Source of the DNA: Lacicoccus alkaliphilus DSM 16010
GTDB taxonomy: Bacteria; Bacillota; Bacilli; Staphylococcales; Salinicoccaceae
Assembly: GCF_900142805.1 (NCBI RefSeq)
Contig: NZ_FRCF01000002.1
Span: 496,001 to 560,000 of the forward strand
Length of the DNA stretch: 64,000 nt
Reading direction: 5' to 3'
Positions 16,797 through 28,212 of the stretch are shown one piece after another (position 1 is the stretch's first letter; every line of letters starts with the position of its first letter). A program made the translations under genes and the position numbers. The notes beneath the pieces are model-generated. The model ran no database searches. It was not told the origin of the DNA and saw only the letters and a list, made by a program, of their open reading frames with translations.

Positions 16797-19076
16797 TTAA
16801 ACTAAAATCTTTTCATCGTCCGGTTTCTCTTCTTCATAAACGACCAGTTCACCGTCGTTTTTCCTGAGCTGCTGTTTCTTCAGCACACCCCACAACTGGA
16901 TGGCGATGAAGAATGAAGAGTACACGCCACTCACCAGGCCGATCAGGAGCCCGAGGCTGAAGCCGAATATCGAGTTGCTGCCGAGCACCACGAGGAGCAT
17001 TACGACCAGTGCCACCGTCAATACGGTATTGATGGACCTGGTGGCCGTCTGCCTGAGCGATCGGTTGATGATCATATCAATCGTCGCTTCGTCCCGGATG
17101 ACTTTGACCTTGCGGAGGTTCTCCCGCACCCTGTCCAGTGTCACGATCGTGTCATTGATGGAGTAACCGACGATGGTCAGGACTGCTGCGACGAATGTGA
17201 TGTCCACTTCTATCCTCAGGATCGAGAACATGGCCACCATGATGAATACGTCATGCATCAATGCGACGACCGCCGGCAGTGCCATCCGCCATTCGAAACG
17301 TATGGAGGCATAGAGTATGATGCCTATCGAAGCAATCAGCAATGCCATGATTGCATTCTGCACCAGTTCCTGGCCGATGACCGGACTCACTGTGCTGGTC
17401 ATCGGTACGACCCCGTACATTTCTTCGAAGGTGTCCTGCATGGCCGTCAGTTCGTCCTGCGATAAATCGCTGGTATACCTCGCCACCACTATATCATCCC
17501 CGGACGTCGTGATGCTGTCCGGCGGGATGCCGAGTTCGACGAGAGTGTCCTCGACTTCATCCACACCTGCATCCTCCGTGGTTTCGATGTCCGCGCGTGT
17601 ACCGCTGGTGAAATCAACACCGAGGTTCAGGTTGAATGCCGCAAGCGCACCAAGGCCAAGCAGCAGCAAAATGCCGCTGAGGAGGAAGAATTTCTTCATA
17701 TGCCTAACAAAATCGAAACGGTCCCAAGGGGTCGACAGGTCTTCTATATCCTTGCCTTCACTCAGCTTGTACCTGTCTTTCTCGCGGACGCCGAACAACC
17801 ATAATTTATCGTTCAGGTAACCTGAATGGATCACAAGCCTCATCAGCACCCTGGTCAGGAATACTGCGGTGACGAAACTCATGATTATGGAAAGGATGAG
17901 CATTGTAGCGAAGCCTTTTACACTGCTTGTACCGAATGCGAACAGGACAAGACCGGCAATCAGCGTCGTGATGTTCGCATCCAGAATCGTCCAGATTGAA
18001 TTCTGCGCCGCTTTTTTATAAGCTGTTTTAATTTTGCGGCCGATACGCACCTCATCTTTCAGGCGTTCATAAAGGATGATGTTCGCATCCACCGCCATGC
18101 CGACCCCGAGTATGAGGGCCGCGATGCCGGGCAGTGTCAGAACACCATTGATCATATTAAAACCGAACACCGTCAGATATATATAGACGATCAGCGTGAC
18201 TGTTGCAATCAGACCCGGCAGCCTGTAGAAACCGATCATGTATATGAAAACGAGCATGATGCCGATCAGGCCCGCAAAAATCGTTTCCTGGAGCGCCTGT
18301 TCGCCGAACTGCGCACCGACAGAAGTTGAGTATACTTCTGTCAACTGCACCGGCAGTGCGCCGGAGTTTAGAAGGGCTGCGATGTTTTGGGCCCTTTCCA
18401 CACCTTCCTGTCCTTCAAAACCGCCGGAAATCATGACTTCGGTGGAGTAGATGGGTTCACTGACTGTCGGTGCCGATATGAACTTGGGGTCTTCTTTCTG
18501 GATTTCCTCTTCGAAAGAATCTTCACCTTCCACGAAATCCATCCAGATGACCATCATATTCTCGCCGGGCGGACGTTCGGAAATCTCTTCCGTGATATCC
18601 CGGAAGTTTTCCGCATCCCTCAGTTCAAGGGAGACGATTGCATTGTTGAACTCATCGAAGTTCTGGCTTGCCCCGCCTTCCACCAGGTCCGCGCCGGATA
18701 AGAGGAGTTCATCATCCACATCGCGGATGGTGAGTTCCGCCTGGGTGCTGAGCAATTCCCTTGCCTCGGTCTGGTCTTCCACACCGGCAAGCTGGACTCT
18801 GATCCTGTTCCCTTCTTCTATCTGAATATTGGGTTCTGAGACACCGAGGACGTTGACACGTGAATCCAGAGTGCTGGCAGTGCTTGTGACTGCCGTCTCG
18901 TCGATTTCGTCCCCTTCATTCAACGGCTCCACTTCGTAAAGCACTTCGAAACCGCCCTGCAGGTCAAGTCCGAGGCTGACATCCTCCCCGACATCCTCTG
19001 CAGTGAGTGAGACGACCGTCACCAGTCCGATGCTCACGATCAAAGCTATGATTATGTAACTTAATTTATTCCTCAA
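16797..19076 (-). CDS. secDF: Fused protein-export subunit SecDF
   Basis: A 759-residue fusion of SecD and SecF, as in Bacillus and Staphylococcus, with 12 membrane helices. It is an RND-type, ion-driven helper that pulls secreted proteins out of SecYEG. The SecD half (about 1-420) has the GLDLQGG motif, the large outer domain (about 60-260) and LPGIAALILGVGMAVDANI; the SecF half has LGVDFTSGTRADIE and VGYSINDTIVTLDRVREN. I use TTG at 19076 (MRNKLSYII), six bases after AGAGGTG; the GTG three codons earlier is part of the ribosome site itself. A weak terminator separates it from yajC, its usual Sec partner. Confidence 0.95.
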   Translation of the reverse strand: MRNKLSYIIIALIVSIGLVTVVSLTAEDVGEDVSLGLDLQGGFEVLYEVEPLNEGDEIDETAVTSTASTLDSRVNVLGVSEPNIQIEEGNRIRVQLAGVEDQTEARELLSTQAELTIRDVDDELLLSGADLVEGGASQNFDEFNNAIVSLELRDAENFRDITEEISERPPGENMMVIWMDFVEGEDSFEEEIQKEDPKFISAPTVSEPIYSTEVMISGGFEGQEGVERAQNIAALLNSGALPVQLTEVYSTSVGAQFGEQALQETIFAGLIGIMLVFIYMIGFYRLPGLIATVTLIVYIYLTVFGFNMINGVLTLPGIAALILGVGMAVDANIILYERLKDEVRIGRKIKTAYKKAAQNSIWTILDANITTLIAGLVLFAFGTSSVKGFATMLILSIIMSFVTAVFLTRVLMRLVIHSGYLNDKLWLFGVREKDRYKLSEGKDIEDLSTPWDRFDFVRHMKKFFLLSGILLLLGLGALAAFNLNLGVDFTSGTRADIETTEDAGVDEVEDTLVELGIPPDSITTSGDDIVVARYTSDLSQDELTAMQDTFEEMYGVVPMTSTVSPVIGQELVQNAIMALLIASIGIILYASIRFEWRMALPAVVALMHDVFIMVAMFSILRIEVDITFVAAVLTIVGYSINDTIVTLDRVRENLRKVKVIRDEATIDMIINRSLRQTATRSINTVLTVALVVMLLVVLGSNSIFGFSLGLLIGLVSGVYSSFFIAIQLWGVLKKQQLRKNDGELVVYEEEKPDDEKILV

Positions 19077-19145
19077 GTATGACACCTCTATTTTTCACAA
19101 GTTAACGTACTCATTATAACGTTAATGATGTCAAATTAAAATATG

Positions 19146-19170
19146 AAAGCCGACAACGAGTGCCGACTTT
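19146..19170 (-). terminator. Weak terminator between yajC and secDF
   Basis: On the minus strand AAAGTCGGC pairs with GTCGGCTTT using two G-U pairs; the following tract CATATTTTAATTT is only moderately T-rich. Read-through into secDF seems likely. Confidence 0.6.
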
Positions 19171-19173
19171 GTA

Positions 19174-19434
19174 TTATTTAACGACTTCTTTTAATGCAAC
19201 TCTTTCGAATTTAAGCACTGTACCCTGATCATCAGTCAGTATGTACATATGTTTCTGGTCGAATGACTCGACACGGCCGTGGACGCCGCCGATGGTGATG
19301 ATGTCATCGCCCTTTTGCAGCGATTCCTGCATTTCCTGGACTTCGCGCTGCTTCTTTTGGGCAGGTCGGATCATCAGGAAGTACATGACCAAAATGATTG
19401 CAATAAAAGGTAATAATGGCATTATGAATTCCAT
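19174..19434 (-). CDS. yajC: Preprotein translocase subunit YajC
   Basis: An 86-residue protein with one N-terminal membrane helix (about 6-24) followed by the family motif MIRPAQKKQRE and the cytoplasmic domain GDDIITIGGVHGRV. YajC associates with SecDF. It lies between tgt and secDF, the standard order. The spacing from AGGAGTG to the ATG at 19434 is somewhat long (11-12 bases). Confidence 0.95.
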   Translation of the reverse strand: MEFIMPLLPFIAIILVMYFLMIRPAQKKQREVQEMQESLQKGDDIITIGGVHGRVESFDQKHMYILTDDQGTVLKFERVALKEVVK

Positions 19435-19452
19435 TCTTTCTCAAACACTCCT

Positions 19453-21631
<2,179 letters not shown>

Positions 21632-21633
21632 AA

Positions 21634-22662
21634 TCATTCCTCATTTCCAAAAACTTTCGGCTGTATACCCTGTTTAAAGTATTCATAACTTTTGGCTGTC
21701 GCCCTGCGGCCCCTCGGTGTCCGCTCGAGGAACCCCTGCTGGATCAGAAACGGTTCATAGACGTCAAGCAGTGTGATCACTTCCTCGCCTATGGACACTG
21801 CAACCGTTTCAAGTCCGACCGGCCCCCCGTTATATGTATCGATGATGGTGTTCATGATACGGTGGTCCACCGGATCAAGACCCATTGGATCGACTTCAAG
21901 CACTTTCAGGGCATGATTGGTCGTCTCAAGGGATACTGATGTCTCATCCTTGACGAGGGAGAAGTCCCTCACACGACGGAGCAGACGGTTCGCAATCCTC
22001 GGCGTCCCCCTCGAACGTCTTGCGAGTTCGACGGCACTGTCCTCATCGATATCGATGTTGAAAATCTCCGCCGTCCTGTGGACGATGGTGATCAGGCTGT
22101 CGATATCATAGTATTCGAGTCTCAGCTGAACACCGAAACGGTCGCGCAGCGGAGCGCTCAGACTGCCGAACCTCGTGGTGGCCCCGACAAGTGTGAAAGG
22201 CGGCAGGTCGATGCGGATACTTCTCGCCTCTTCCCCTTTGCCTATCACGACGTCGATGAAGAAGTCTTCCATGGCCGAATAAAGAATCTCCTCCACAGCA
22301 CGCGGCAGGCGATGGATTTCATCGATGAACAGGACATCCCCCGGCTCAAGACTCGATAAGATGGCAGCAAGATCTCCGGCCCGCTCGATGGCCGGACCGG
22401 AAGTCGTGCGTATATTGACATCCATCTCGCGGGCGATGATGTTTGAAAGCGTCGTCTTACCGAGTCCCGGCGGGCCGTGTAAAATGACGTGGTCAAGCGC
22501 CTCACCCCTGATTTTTGCAGCTTCTATGAAGACTTCCAGATTCTTCTTCATGGCATTCTGACCGATATACTGCTTTAAATATTCCGGACGCAATGACATC
22601 TCCATATCCATATCTTCCAGATTCTGATGTTCATCTAAAATCCTGTCATCATGTTCATTCAT
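21634..22662 (-). CDS. ruvB: Holliday junction branch-migration ATPase RuvB
   Basis: A 342-residue AAA+ motor with Walker [11 protein letters not shown], Walker [10 protein letters not shown], sensor VGATTRFG, the arginine-finger region [10 protein letters not shown], and a C-terminal winged helix ending [11 protein letters not shown]. With RuvA it moves Holliday junctions. AGAGGTG precedes the ATG. It lies in the usual ruvA-ruvB-queA-tgt order, ten bases after ruvA. Confidence 0.97.
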   Translation of the reverse strand: MNEHDDRILDEHQNLEDMDMEMSLRPEYLKQYIGQNAMKKNLEVFIEAAKIRGEALDHVILHGPPGLGKTTLSNIIAREMDVNIRTTSGPAIERAGDLAAILSSLEPGDVLFIDEIHRLPRAVEEILYSAMEDFFIDVVIGKGEEARSIRIDLPPFTLVGATTRFGSLSAPLRDRFGVQLRLEYYDIDSLITIVHRTAEIFNIDIDEDSAVELARRSRGTPRIANRLLRRVRDFSLVKDETSVSLETTNHALKVLEVDPMGLDPVDHRIMNTIIDTYNGGPVGLETVAVSIGEEVITLLDVYEPFLIQQGFLERTPRGRRATAKSYEYFKQGIQPKVFGNEE

Positions 22663-22672
22663 AATAACACCT

Positions 22673-23248
22673 CTATTGAACTAATAATTTCAAGCCTGCT
22701 TTCACTGCGGCATCCACTGAACCGAAGTTTTCCTCCTGCAGTTTCTTCTCCACTTTTGCAAGTTCTTTCCTGCTGTAGCCAAGTGCCTCCAAAGCAAGCA
22801 CTGCTTCTTTGACATGATTATTTCGGGCCGGTGCGGCAGTCCCGTCCCCGGCTTCCAGTTTGCCTTTCAGATCCAGTATGATCTGACTTGCCGTCTTCTT
22901 CCCAATCCCGGGAAACTTGCTCATGAACGCCTGGTCTTCCCGTTCGATTGCAGTGATGACTTCATCCGGTGCACTCGATGCAAGAATCGCAAGCGCACTT
23001 TTAGGGCCGATGCCCTTTACTTTAAGCAGATGCTGGAAGAGCTGCTTTTCCTCCCGCTCCTTGAAACCATATAATGTATGGCTGTCATCCCTTACGATCA
23101 ATTCCGTGAATATACACAGTTTCGTCCCCTGTTCACTTTCGAACCTGAACGGATTCGGTACGTGGATCAGATATCCCACGCCCGAAACGTCAACCGTGAT
23201 ATTGTGCGGGGAGACGTATGCCACCGTACCTTCTATATACTGATACAT
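22673..23248 (-). CDS. ruvA: Holliday junction DNA-binding subunit RuvA
   Basis: A 191-residue RuvA: an N-terminal OB fold (MYQYIEGTV...), two helix-hairpin-helix segments ([13 protein letters not shown] and [20 protein letters not shown]) and the C-terminal UBA-like domain that contacts RuvB. GGTGAGG precedes the ATG. It is eight bases after obg and likely belongs to the same transcript. Confidence 0.97.
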   Translation of the reverse strand: MYQYIEGTVAYVSPHNITVDVSGVGYLIHVPNPFRFESEQGTKLCIFTELIVRDDSHTLYGFKEREEKQLFQHLLKVKGIGPKSALAILASSAPDEVITAIEREDQAFMSKFPGIGKKTASQIILDLKGKLEAGDGTAAPARNNHVKEAVLALEALGYSRKELAKVEKKLQEENFGSVDAAVKAGLKLLVQ

Positions 23249-23256
23249 TTCCTCAC

Positions 23257-24537
23257 CTATTCCACAAATTCAAATTCTCCGCCGAGTATCCTGACAGTAT
23301 CCCCTGCCTGGATCCCTTTTTCACGCAGGGCATCATCGATGCCCATCGAACGCATCTGGCGGGCAAACCTTCTGGCTGCTGCATCCCGGTTGAAGTCGGT
23401 CATCATGAACATCCGCTCGATGCTCGGTCCGCTGACGACATAAGCACCGTCGTCGTCACGGCTGACTTTGAATGCATCAGGATCTTTCTCATGTCTGTAG
23501 ACGACACGCTCATCAGTATCATCGATTTCCACTTCAACTTCTTCTGCAGCATCAAGCGTATCCGCTATCTTATAAAGCAGAGGCTGAAGATTTTCATGCG
23601 TCGCTGCAGATATCGGCAGAATTTCTTTATCTTCCCCGACTTCCTGGGTGAAGAGATCGATGATCTCCTCATCTTCCAGCAGATCCATCTTATTCAGCAC
23701 AATGATTTCCGGGCGCTCAAGCAGCACCGGGTTATATTCACCGAGTTCCCGTCGGATGGCATGATAATCTTCCACAGCATCGCGGCCTTCCATCTCACTG
23801 ATGTCGACCACATGGACGATCACCCGTGTCCGCTCGATGTGCCGAAGGAACTGATGGCCCAGACCGGACCCTTCAGCAGCACCTTCGATGAGGCCTGGCA
23901 GATCCGCCATGACGAATGAACGGCCGTCTCCGGACTGCACCACCCCGAGGTTCGGGGAAATCGTCGTGAAGTGGTAGGCGCCGATTTTTGGTTTTGCCCT
24001 CGACACACTGTTCAGTATCGTTGATTTGCCGACACTCGGGAACCCGACAAGGCCCACATCCGCCATCAGCTTCAGTTCAAGCGTAACTTCGAACTCCTCG
24101 CCCGGTTCACCATTTTCCGCAAAATCCGGTGCCGGATTCCGGCTGGATGCGAACCTTGAGTTGCCGCGTCCGCCCCGTCCGCCTTTGGCGACGACAGCCT
24201 GCTGGCCATGTGTCGTCAAGTCTGCAAGTGTCTCGCCATCTTCGACTTTTTTAATCACCGTGCCGGGCGGCACTTTCAGTATGAGCGGCTCGCTGTTTTT
24301 ACCGTGCATATTGGAGTTCATGCCGTTTTCACCGCGTTTCGCCTTGAAGTGGCGCTGGTAACGGAAATCAAGCAGCGTCCTCAAACCTTCATCCACTTCG
24401 AATATAATGCTTGCCCCGTCACCGCCGTCACCGCCGGCCGGTCCGCCGAGTGGCACATACTTCTCTCTCCTGTACGCCACGAGACCGTTACCGCCGTCTC
24501 CGGACTTTAAAGAAATCTTTACCTGATCTATGAACAT
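23257..24537 (-). CDS. obg: GTPase Obg/CgtA
   Basis: A 426-residue GTPase needed for 50S assembly and growth control. Domains in order: the glycine-rich Obg fold (1-157, with GGDGGDGA and GGRGGRGN), the G domain (P-loop GFPSVGKST, switch [18 protein letters not shown]) and the C-terminal OCT domain ending near [21 protein letters not shown]. It follows the rplU-prp-rpmA operon as in all Bacilli, behind a terminator, with its own -10 box. Confidence 0.97.
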   Translation of the reverse strand: MFIDQVKISLKSGDGGNGLVAYRREKYVPLGGPAGGDGGDGASIIFEVDEGLRTLLDFRYQRHFKAKRGENGMNSNMHGKNSEPLILKVPPGTVIKKVEDGETLADLTTHGQQAVVAKGGRGGRGNSRFASSRNPAPDFAENGEPGEEFEVTLELKLMADVGLVGFPSVGKSTILNSVSRAKPKIGAYHFTTISPNLGVVQSGDGRSFVMADLPGLIEGAAEGSGLGHQFLRHIERTRVIVHVVDISEMEGRDAVEDYHAIRRELGEYNPVLLERPEIIVLNKMDLLEDEEIIDLFTQEVGEDKEILPISAATHENLQPLLYKIADTLDAAEEVEVEIDDTDERVVYRHEKDPDAFKVSRDDDGAYVVSGPSIERMFMMTDFNRDAAARRFARQMRSMGIDDALREKGIQAGDTVRILGGEFEFVE

Positions 24538-24560
24538 ATTCTCACCTCAATCACTTTAAT

Positions 24561-24566
24561 ATTATA
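24561..24566 (-). promoter_or_regulatory. Probable -10 box for obg-ruvAB
   Basis: TATAAT on the minus strand, 24 bases upstream of the obg ATG. The -35 region at 17 bases (AGGCAA) is poor. Confidence 0.45.
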
Positions 24567-24608
24567 TCATTATTAAAAATACTTTGCCTTTTTCCTGTAA
24601 TCAAAATA

Positions 24609-24636
24609 AAAAGCATCAGCAGCCGCTGATGCTTTT
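24609..24636 (-). terminator. Terminator of the rplU-prp-rpmA operon
   Basis: A 12-bp perfect stem AAAAGCATCAGC/GCTGATGCTTTT with loop AGCC as read on the plus strand; the T-run TTTTTATTTTG follows on the minus strand. Confidence 0.93.
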
Positions 24637-24648
24637 GGTTACAAAAAA

Positions 24649-24933
24649 TTATTTAGCTTCCTGATATACGGAAACACGTTTTTTGTTACGTCCAAGACGC
24701 TCATATTTAACTACGCCGTCAATTTTAGCGAATAATGTATCGTCGCCGCCACGACCCACATTTTCACCCGGATGGATTTTAGTTCCGCGCTGACGGAATA
24801 GAATGGATCCACCTGTAACGTATTGACCGTCCTGTCTTTTAGCACCAAGACGCTTTGATTCGGAGTCACGGCCGTTTCTTGTCGAACCTACCCCTTTTTT
24901 CGATGCAAAGAACTGTAAGTTTAATTTTAGCAT
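24649..24933 (-). CDS. rpmA: 50S ribosomal protein L27 with cleavable N-terminus
   Basis: A 94-residue L27. It begins [14 protein letters not shown], the extended form of Firmicutes, in which Prp cuts after LQFF to expose the tail that reaches the peptidyl-transferase centre. The ATG at 24933 follows GAGGTG; a GTG three codons earlier is part of that ribosome site. The processing protease is encoded directly upstream. Confidence 0.97.
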   Translation of the reverse strand: MLKLNLQFFASKKGVGSTRNGRDSESKRLGAKRQDGQYVTGGSILFRQRGTKIHPGENVGRGGDDTLFAKIDGVVKYERLGRNKKRVSVYQEAK

Positions 24934-24943
24934 GTCATTCACC

Positions 24944-25264
24944 TCACAAATATTCGATTCTTATGTGTTCGCTGTATTCTTCTTCAATGGTCTTCAATGA
25001 AATGATCATCGCTTCAAGGATCGTCTGCAGTTTTTCATCGTCCGGATCGTCCACATCGAAATGTAAGTATCCGCCGTCATCATCCAATTCGATGCCCGGA
25101 TCGGATTCCGTCATGGACAGGACTGCATTCACATTGCCGAATACGACTGCCGAAGCACCTGCACAGACAATGTCTTTTCCATATTCACCAAAGCCCGCAT
25201 GACCGCTCATCTCGAAAGATTCGATCCGGCCAGCCTGATCTTTATGAATATCGACTCTGATCAT
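24944..25264 (-). CDS. prp: Ribosomal-processing cysteine protease Prp
   Basis: A 106-residue YsxB/Prp protease with the catalytic pair His22 ([10 protein letters not shown]) and Cys34 (DIVCAGAS). It removes the L27 N-terminal peptide. It has no strong ribosome site of its own: its ATG overlaps the rplU stop (TGATG), so it depends on translational coupling. It lies between rplU and rpmA, the conserved order. Confidence 0.95.
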   Translation of the reverse strand: MIRVDIHKDQAGRIESFEMSGHAGFGEYGKDIVCAGASAVVFGNVNAVLSMTESDPGIELDDDGGYLHFDVDDPDDEKLQTILEAMIISLKTIEEEYSEHIRIEYL

Positions 25265-25572
25265 CAGGCTTCGATCTTTTCAATAGTCAGTTTTGTATAA
25301 GGCTGACGATGTCCCTGTTTACGCTTGTAGTTCTTTCTGCGTTTGAATTTGACAACTGTGATTTTCTTGCCGCGGCCGTGTTTTTCAACTTTTGCCGAAA
25401 CAGTCGCGCCTTCTACTGTAGGAGCACCGACTTTGACGCTGTCTCCTCCGACTAGAAGCACTTTGTCAAAAGTGAAGGTTGCACCTTCTTCTGCTTCCAG
25501 TTTTTCAACAAAGATCGTCTGACCTTCTTCTACTTTAACCTGCTTACCGCCGGTTTCAATGATTGCAAACAT
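25264..25572 (-). CDS. rplU: 50S ribosomal protein L21
   Basis: A 102-residue L21 beginning [14 protein letters not shown], with the RNA-binding stretch [19 protein letters not shown]. The start at 25572 follows AGGAGGTG; longer in-frame readings extend into the untranslated leader. First gene of the rplU-prp-rpmA operon. Confidence 0.97.
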   Translation of the reverse strand: MFAIIETGGKQVKVEEGQTIFVEKLEAEEGATFTFDKVLLVGGDSVKVGAPTVEGATVSAKVEKHGRGKKITVVKFKRRKNYKRKQGHRQPYTKLTIEKIEA

Positions 25573-25668
25573 ACTTACACCTCCTGATTTGTTTAAGACA
25601 CGCCATCCATGGGTGGCCTCAACACTTGAACCCATGATTGTGCGGTTGATGTTTACAAATTTATCAAC
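25573..25668 (-). promoter_or_regulatory. Ribosomal protein L21 leader
   Basis: The 5' untranslated region of rplU contains a stem CATGGGT/ACCCATG around a 15-base loop, between promoter and ribosome site. Firmicutes carry a known L21 leader at this place, thought to bind L21 for autoregulation. The match is by position and hairpin; I did not compare it with the family model. Confidence 0.6.
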
Positions 25669-25674
25669 TTCTAG

Positions 25675-25703
25675 ATTATACCAACCGACAACTTCAATGT
25701 CAA
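25675..25703 (-). promoter_or_regulatory. Promoter of the rplU operon
   Basis: Consensus sigma-A promoter on the minus strand: TTGACA (25703-25698), 17-base spacer, TATAAT (25680-25675). The -35 box overlaps the end of mreD. Confidence 0.93.
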
Positions 25704-26218
25704 TGTTTCGGCAGGAGGTTTTTACGGACTTTCGAAGTCTGCAGAGTGATGATGAAGACGATGATGAAAAGCAGCGCATTCAAAATCAGGCTCGGCAGGC
25801 CCCTGAGTGCGATATAGTCGAATATCGGCAGGGTGACGAGCCCGAGTATCCTGTAGATTGTATAGATGTACGCATCGTACAAAAATGTCAGGGTGAGCAC
25901 CACGAAAGCCATCGCTACGAAATCCTTATAAAATACACGGAAGGCGGTATGCATGAAAAAGACGAACGCCACCATACCAAATGTATGTACACCATAGACG
26001 AGGCCGCTGTAAATATCGATCAAAATACCGAAAACGATGGCGAAGAAGCTGCTGATCGATCGGTTGATGTAGACCGACATCAAGAGGATGAACATCAGAA
26101 GCATCTTGGGCACCGTATATATGGTCAACCGGCCCGCATCGAACGGGCTGAAGTCCGCAAATAGAAAATCACCGTACATCAGCACGAGCGCCATGAGGAA
26201 TATCACTATCATCCTCAT
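25700..26218 (-). CDS. mreD: Rod shape-determining protein MreD
   Basis: A 172-residue membrane protein with five to six helices covering nearly all its length, starting [16 protein letters not shown]. Its place directly after mreC and before rplU identifies it as MreD, a partner of MreC in cell wall elongation. The ATG at 26218 lies one base after the mreC stop. Cocci of this family keep mreCD without mreB; no mreB is seen here. Confidence 0.9.
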   Translation of the reverse strand: MRMIVIFLMALVLMYGDFLFADFSPFDAGRLTIYTVPKMLLMFILLMSVYINRSISSFFAIVFGILIDIYSGLVYGVHTFGMVAFVFFMHTAFRVFYKDFVAMAFVVLTLTFLYDAYIYTIYRILGLVTLPIFDYIALRGLPSLILNALLFIIVFIITLQTSKVRKNLLPKH

Positions 26219-26219
26219 A

Positions 26220-27068
26220 TCATTCACCCAGCGAATCCGGATCGCGTTCCAGCACGAACACGACATCCACTTCGGATGGGTCGCTTGCCAGCTGGATGAA
26301 TGCGTTCTGACTCAATCCGTACTCATCATTTTCAACCCGCACCACTTCACCCACAATCAGGCCTTCCGGGAAATCACCGACAAGACCGCTGGTGAACACG
26401 GCATCGCCGGGCTCGATGGTTGCGGTGTTTTGTATATTGTCGACGACAAGCAGGCCTCTTTCACTATTATAATGATCAATCGCACCGTATATGGTGGCAT
26501 CACCGTTATGAATCTCGACCGACAGGTTGTTCTGGGAAACGCTGGTCGTGATCATTTCAACGAAGCTCGAGTTCCCGTTCACACGCCTGACCATCCCGAT
26601 GAGCCCTTCAGGCGTCATGACGGCCATCCCCTCTTCAATGCCGTCATTTTCCCCCTTATCAATGGTGAAATTGTTCAGCCACTGATCCTGGGAACGGGAT
26701 ATCACCCGTGAATTGATCGTGTCGTAATTCCTTTTTGCACTGACTTCAAGCGCATCCCTCAGCCTCTCGTTCTCAGCTTCAAGGCGTCCTATATCGGCAT
26801 GCATCTGCGGCACCATTTCCAGCTGTGTCCGGAGTGCTTCATTTTCCGCCGCTGCACCGAACAATTCTGTAATATTTGTGAAAATGTTGGACACGAAGTG
26901 CACAGGCGCCCCGATTATGGACTGTGAGGCAGCAACGGTATCACCCGTGAACTGTTCCGCTTTGGTGGTCGACGACCTGTCCGTCATCGAAAACCCTATG
27001 AACACTATCAATATTATGATGCCGAATAGGATGATCAACATCTTATTCCTGTTTAAAAGTTTATTCAC
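26220..27068 (-). CDS. mreC: Rod shape-determining protein MreC
   Basis: A 282-residue protein: an N-terminal membrane helix (about 10-29), a coiled coil (about 65-100, AAAENEALRTQLEMV onward) and the outer double beta-barrel MreC domain with INSRVISRSQDQWLNNFTIDKG and GDAVFTSGLVGDFPEGL. I start at GTG 27068 (MNKLLNRNKM), seven bases after GGAGGAG. MreC scaffolds peptidoglycan synthases outside the membrane. In relatives radC lies next to mreC; here 18.8 kb separates them. Confidence 0.94.
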   Translation of the reverse strand: MNKLLNRNKMLIILFGIIILIVFIGFSMTDRSSTTKAEQFTGDTVAASQSIIGAPVHFVSNIFTNITELFGAAAENEALRTQLEMVPQMHADIGRLEAENERLRDALEVSAKRNYDTINSRVISRSQDQWLNNFTIDKGENDGIEEGMAVMTPEGLIGMVRRVNGNSSFVEMITTSVSQNNLSVEIHNGDATIYGAIDHYNSERGLLVVDNIQNTATIEPGDAVFTSGLVGDFPEGLIVGEVVRVENDEYGLSQNAFIQLASDPSEVDVVFVLERDPDSLGE

Positions 27069-27157
27069 CGAGCCACTCCTCCAGTAGACTATGTATATAA
27101 GAGAATACCATAAACCATGAGCCATAAGAAATACATATATCGTCGAATAAGCACATA

Positions 27158-27276
27158 AAAACAGGGGCCGGTTTCCCGGCCCCTTTTATGAAAGATAATA
27201 ATATAATATATGATATCTAGAACAGAGCGTTCTATCAAAAGGTGTTGTTCGTTCGAACAAGTGACCTTGTTATGTC
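27158..27276 (-). ncRNA. Candidate structured small RNA, copy 1
   Basis: About 119 bases on the minus strand from ACATAACAAGG (5', 27275) to a GC-rich terminator. It is paralogous to the RNA at 44513-44659. Both have the same 5' block, a first hairpin bounded by AAGG/CCTT (here 27239-27268), a second hairpin TAGAAC/GTTCTA (27218-27234), and a near-identical AT-rich block (27193-27221; 29 of 30 positions shared, one deletion). The stems differ in sequence but stay paired, which argues for selected RNA structure. No coding frame is shared. I know no family that matches. Promoter support is weaker here than for copy 2. Confidence 0.6.
27164..27183 (-). terminator. Terminator of small RNA copy 1
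   Basis: An 8-bp stem GGGGCCGG/CCGGCCCC with loop TTTC as read on the plus strand; TGTTTTTATG follows on the minus strand. TTTT follows on the plus strand too. Confidence 0.8.
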
Positions 27277-27290
27277 GTCTTCGTGTAACT

Positions 27291-27321
27291 ATATGGTAAC
27301 CATATCCCACTTATGAATCAA
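27291..27321 (-). promoter_or_regulatory. Putative promoter with palindromic operator for small RNA copy 1
   Basis: On the minus strand TTGATT (27321-27316), 17 bases, TACCAT (27298-27293). The -10 lies inside the palindrome ATATGGT-A-ACCATAT (27291-27305), which looks like a repressor site. The hexamers are imperfect, so the RNA may be expressed only under some condition. Confidence 0.4.
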
Positions 27322-27377
27322 GGGTTATCGGCAAGATTTAATTTACATATCACACTTTCCATGCATACGGCATATTT

Positions 27378-27412
27378 CCGGGTTTCAGTCGCGGAAATTT
27401 ACCAAAACCCGG
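27378..27412 (+). other. Inverted repeat in the region upstream of the stress protein gene
   Basis: CCGGGTTT (27378-27385) pairs with AAACCCGG (27405-27412). A competing pair TTTCC/GGAAA (from 27375) shares bases with it, so two folds exclude each other. No T-run follows. It is either part of the uspA leader or a protein site; I cannot tell. Confidence 0.4.
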
Positions 27413-27480
27413 CCTGGCGATTGCCAATTCAATGAAAAACCAGTACCTTAAAAGTAACAAGATATGAGAGGTGTGGAACC

Positions 27481-27903
27481 ATGTACAAAAATATACTGCT
27501 GCCATACGATTTCGGAAATTCTTTCAGCAACGTGCCCGGGCAGCTGAAAAAGCTGGCCGGGGACGACCCGGATCATATGATCACCATTTTCCATGTCATT
27601 CCTGAAGGTGAACTTGCTAACAGTGTCAGGTATGCAGGGAAACACTTCGAGACGCTCGCCGGGGACAAAAAGGAACAATTGAAACCATTCACCGATCAAT
27701 TGGATGAGCTCGGTTTGAATTACCAGTTTGAATTCGCATCCGGTTTGATCACCCAGACGCTTTTAAAGCAGATCAATGAAAATCACTATGATGTGGTGGT
27801 CATGAGCAACAAACGTTCCCGCCGTGACATCAAACATGTGCTGGGACACGTCACCCACAAGATTGCCAAACGCGTCAATACACCGGTTCTTATAGTCAAA
27901 TGA
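27481..27903 (+). CDS. Universal stress protein (UspA family)
   Basis: A 140-residue single Usp domain: the N-terminal strand MYKNILLPYDFG, a central HVIPEG strand, DVVVMSNKRSRRDIKHVLG and the final NTPVLIVK strand. Family members bind ATP or act in stress survival. The usual G-x2-G-x9-G-[ST] ATP motif is replaced by VLGHVTHKIA, so nucleotide binding is uncertain. GAGAGGTG precedes the ATG. It is divergent from small RNA copy 1 and followed by a small membrane protein gene. Confidence 0.9.
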   Translation: MYKNILLPYDFGNSFSNVPGQLKKLAGDDPDHMITIFHVIPEGELANSVRYAGKHFETLAGDKKEQLKPFTDQLDELGLNYQFEFASGLITQTLLKQINENHYDVVVMSNKRSRRDIKHVLGHVTHKIAKRVNTPVLIVK

Positions 27904-27940
27904 CTCATACCGCAACTCATCCGGGAAGGACGGATTCGTA

Positions 27941-28159
27941 ATGCTGGTCAATATCATACTGATCATTCTGATGATCGAGGGCATCTTCCTGTTTTTCTAC
28001 GCATTGCAAAAACAGTCGCAGCTCTTTTTCTTTCTCGGGCTGACATCCATCTTCATTCCGATCGTCTACTTCATCAGCGGATTCACCTTCATGCCTCTGA
28101 TCCCGGTGATGGCTCTGATCGTCACTTATATGGCAAAGAGGAAAATTCCGCTCGTCTGA
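27941..28159 (+). CDS. Small two-helix membrane protein, unknown function
   Basis: I do not recognise this 72-residue protein. It is almost wholly hydrophobic with two, possibly three, membrane segments (about 3-20, 27-45 and 48-63) and a basic end KRKIP. GGGAAGGA lies upstream of the ATG. It follows the stress protein gene by 37 bases on the same strand and both end at one terminator, so they are probably co-transcribed. Confidence 0.7.
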   Translation: MLVNIILIILMIEGIFLFFYALQKQSQLFFFLGLTSIFIPIVYFISGFTFMPLIPVMALIVTYMAKRKIPLV

Positions 28160-28162
28160 ACA

Positions 28163-28200
28163 GGAAAAGCCCGCAAACCATGAGGTTTGCGGGCTTTTCC
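28163..28200. terminator. Bidirectional terminator
   Basis: A 17-bp perfect stem (GGAAAAGCCCGCAAACC and its complement) with loop ATGA. It ends both the stress protein unit and the convergent met operon. Confidence 0.95.
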
Positions 28201-28212
28201 AATCCAAAATAT

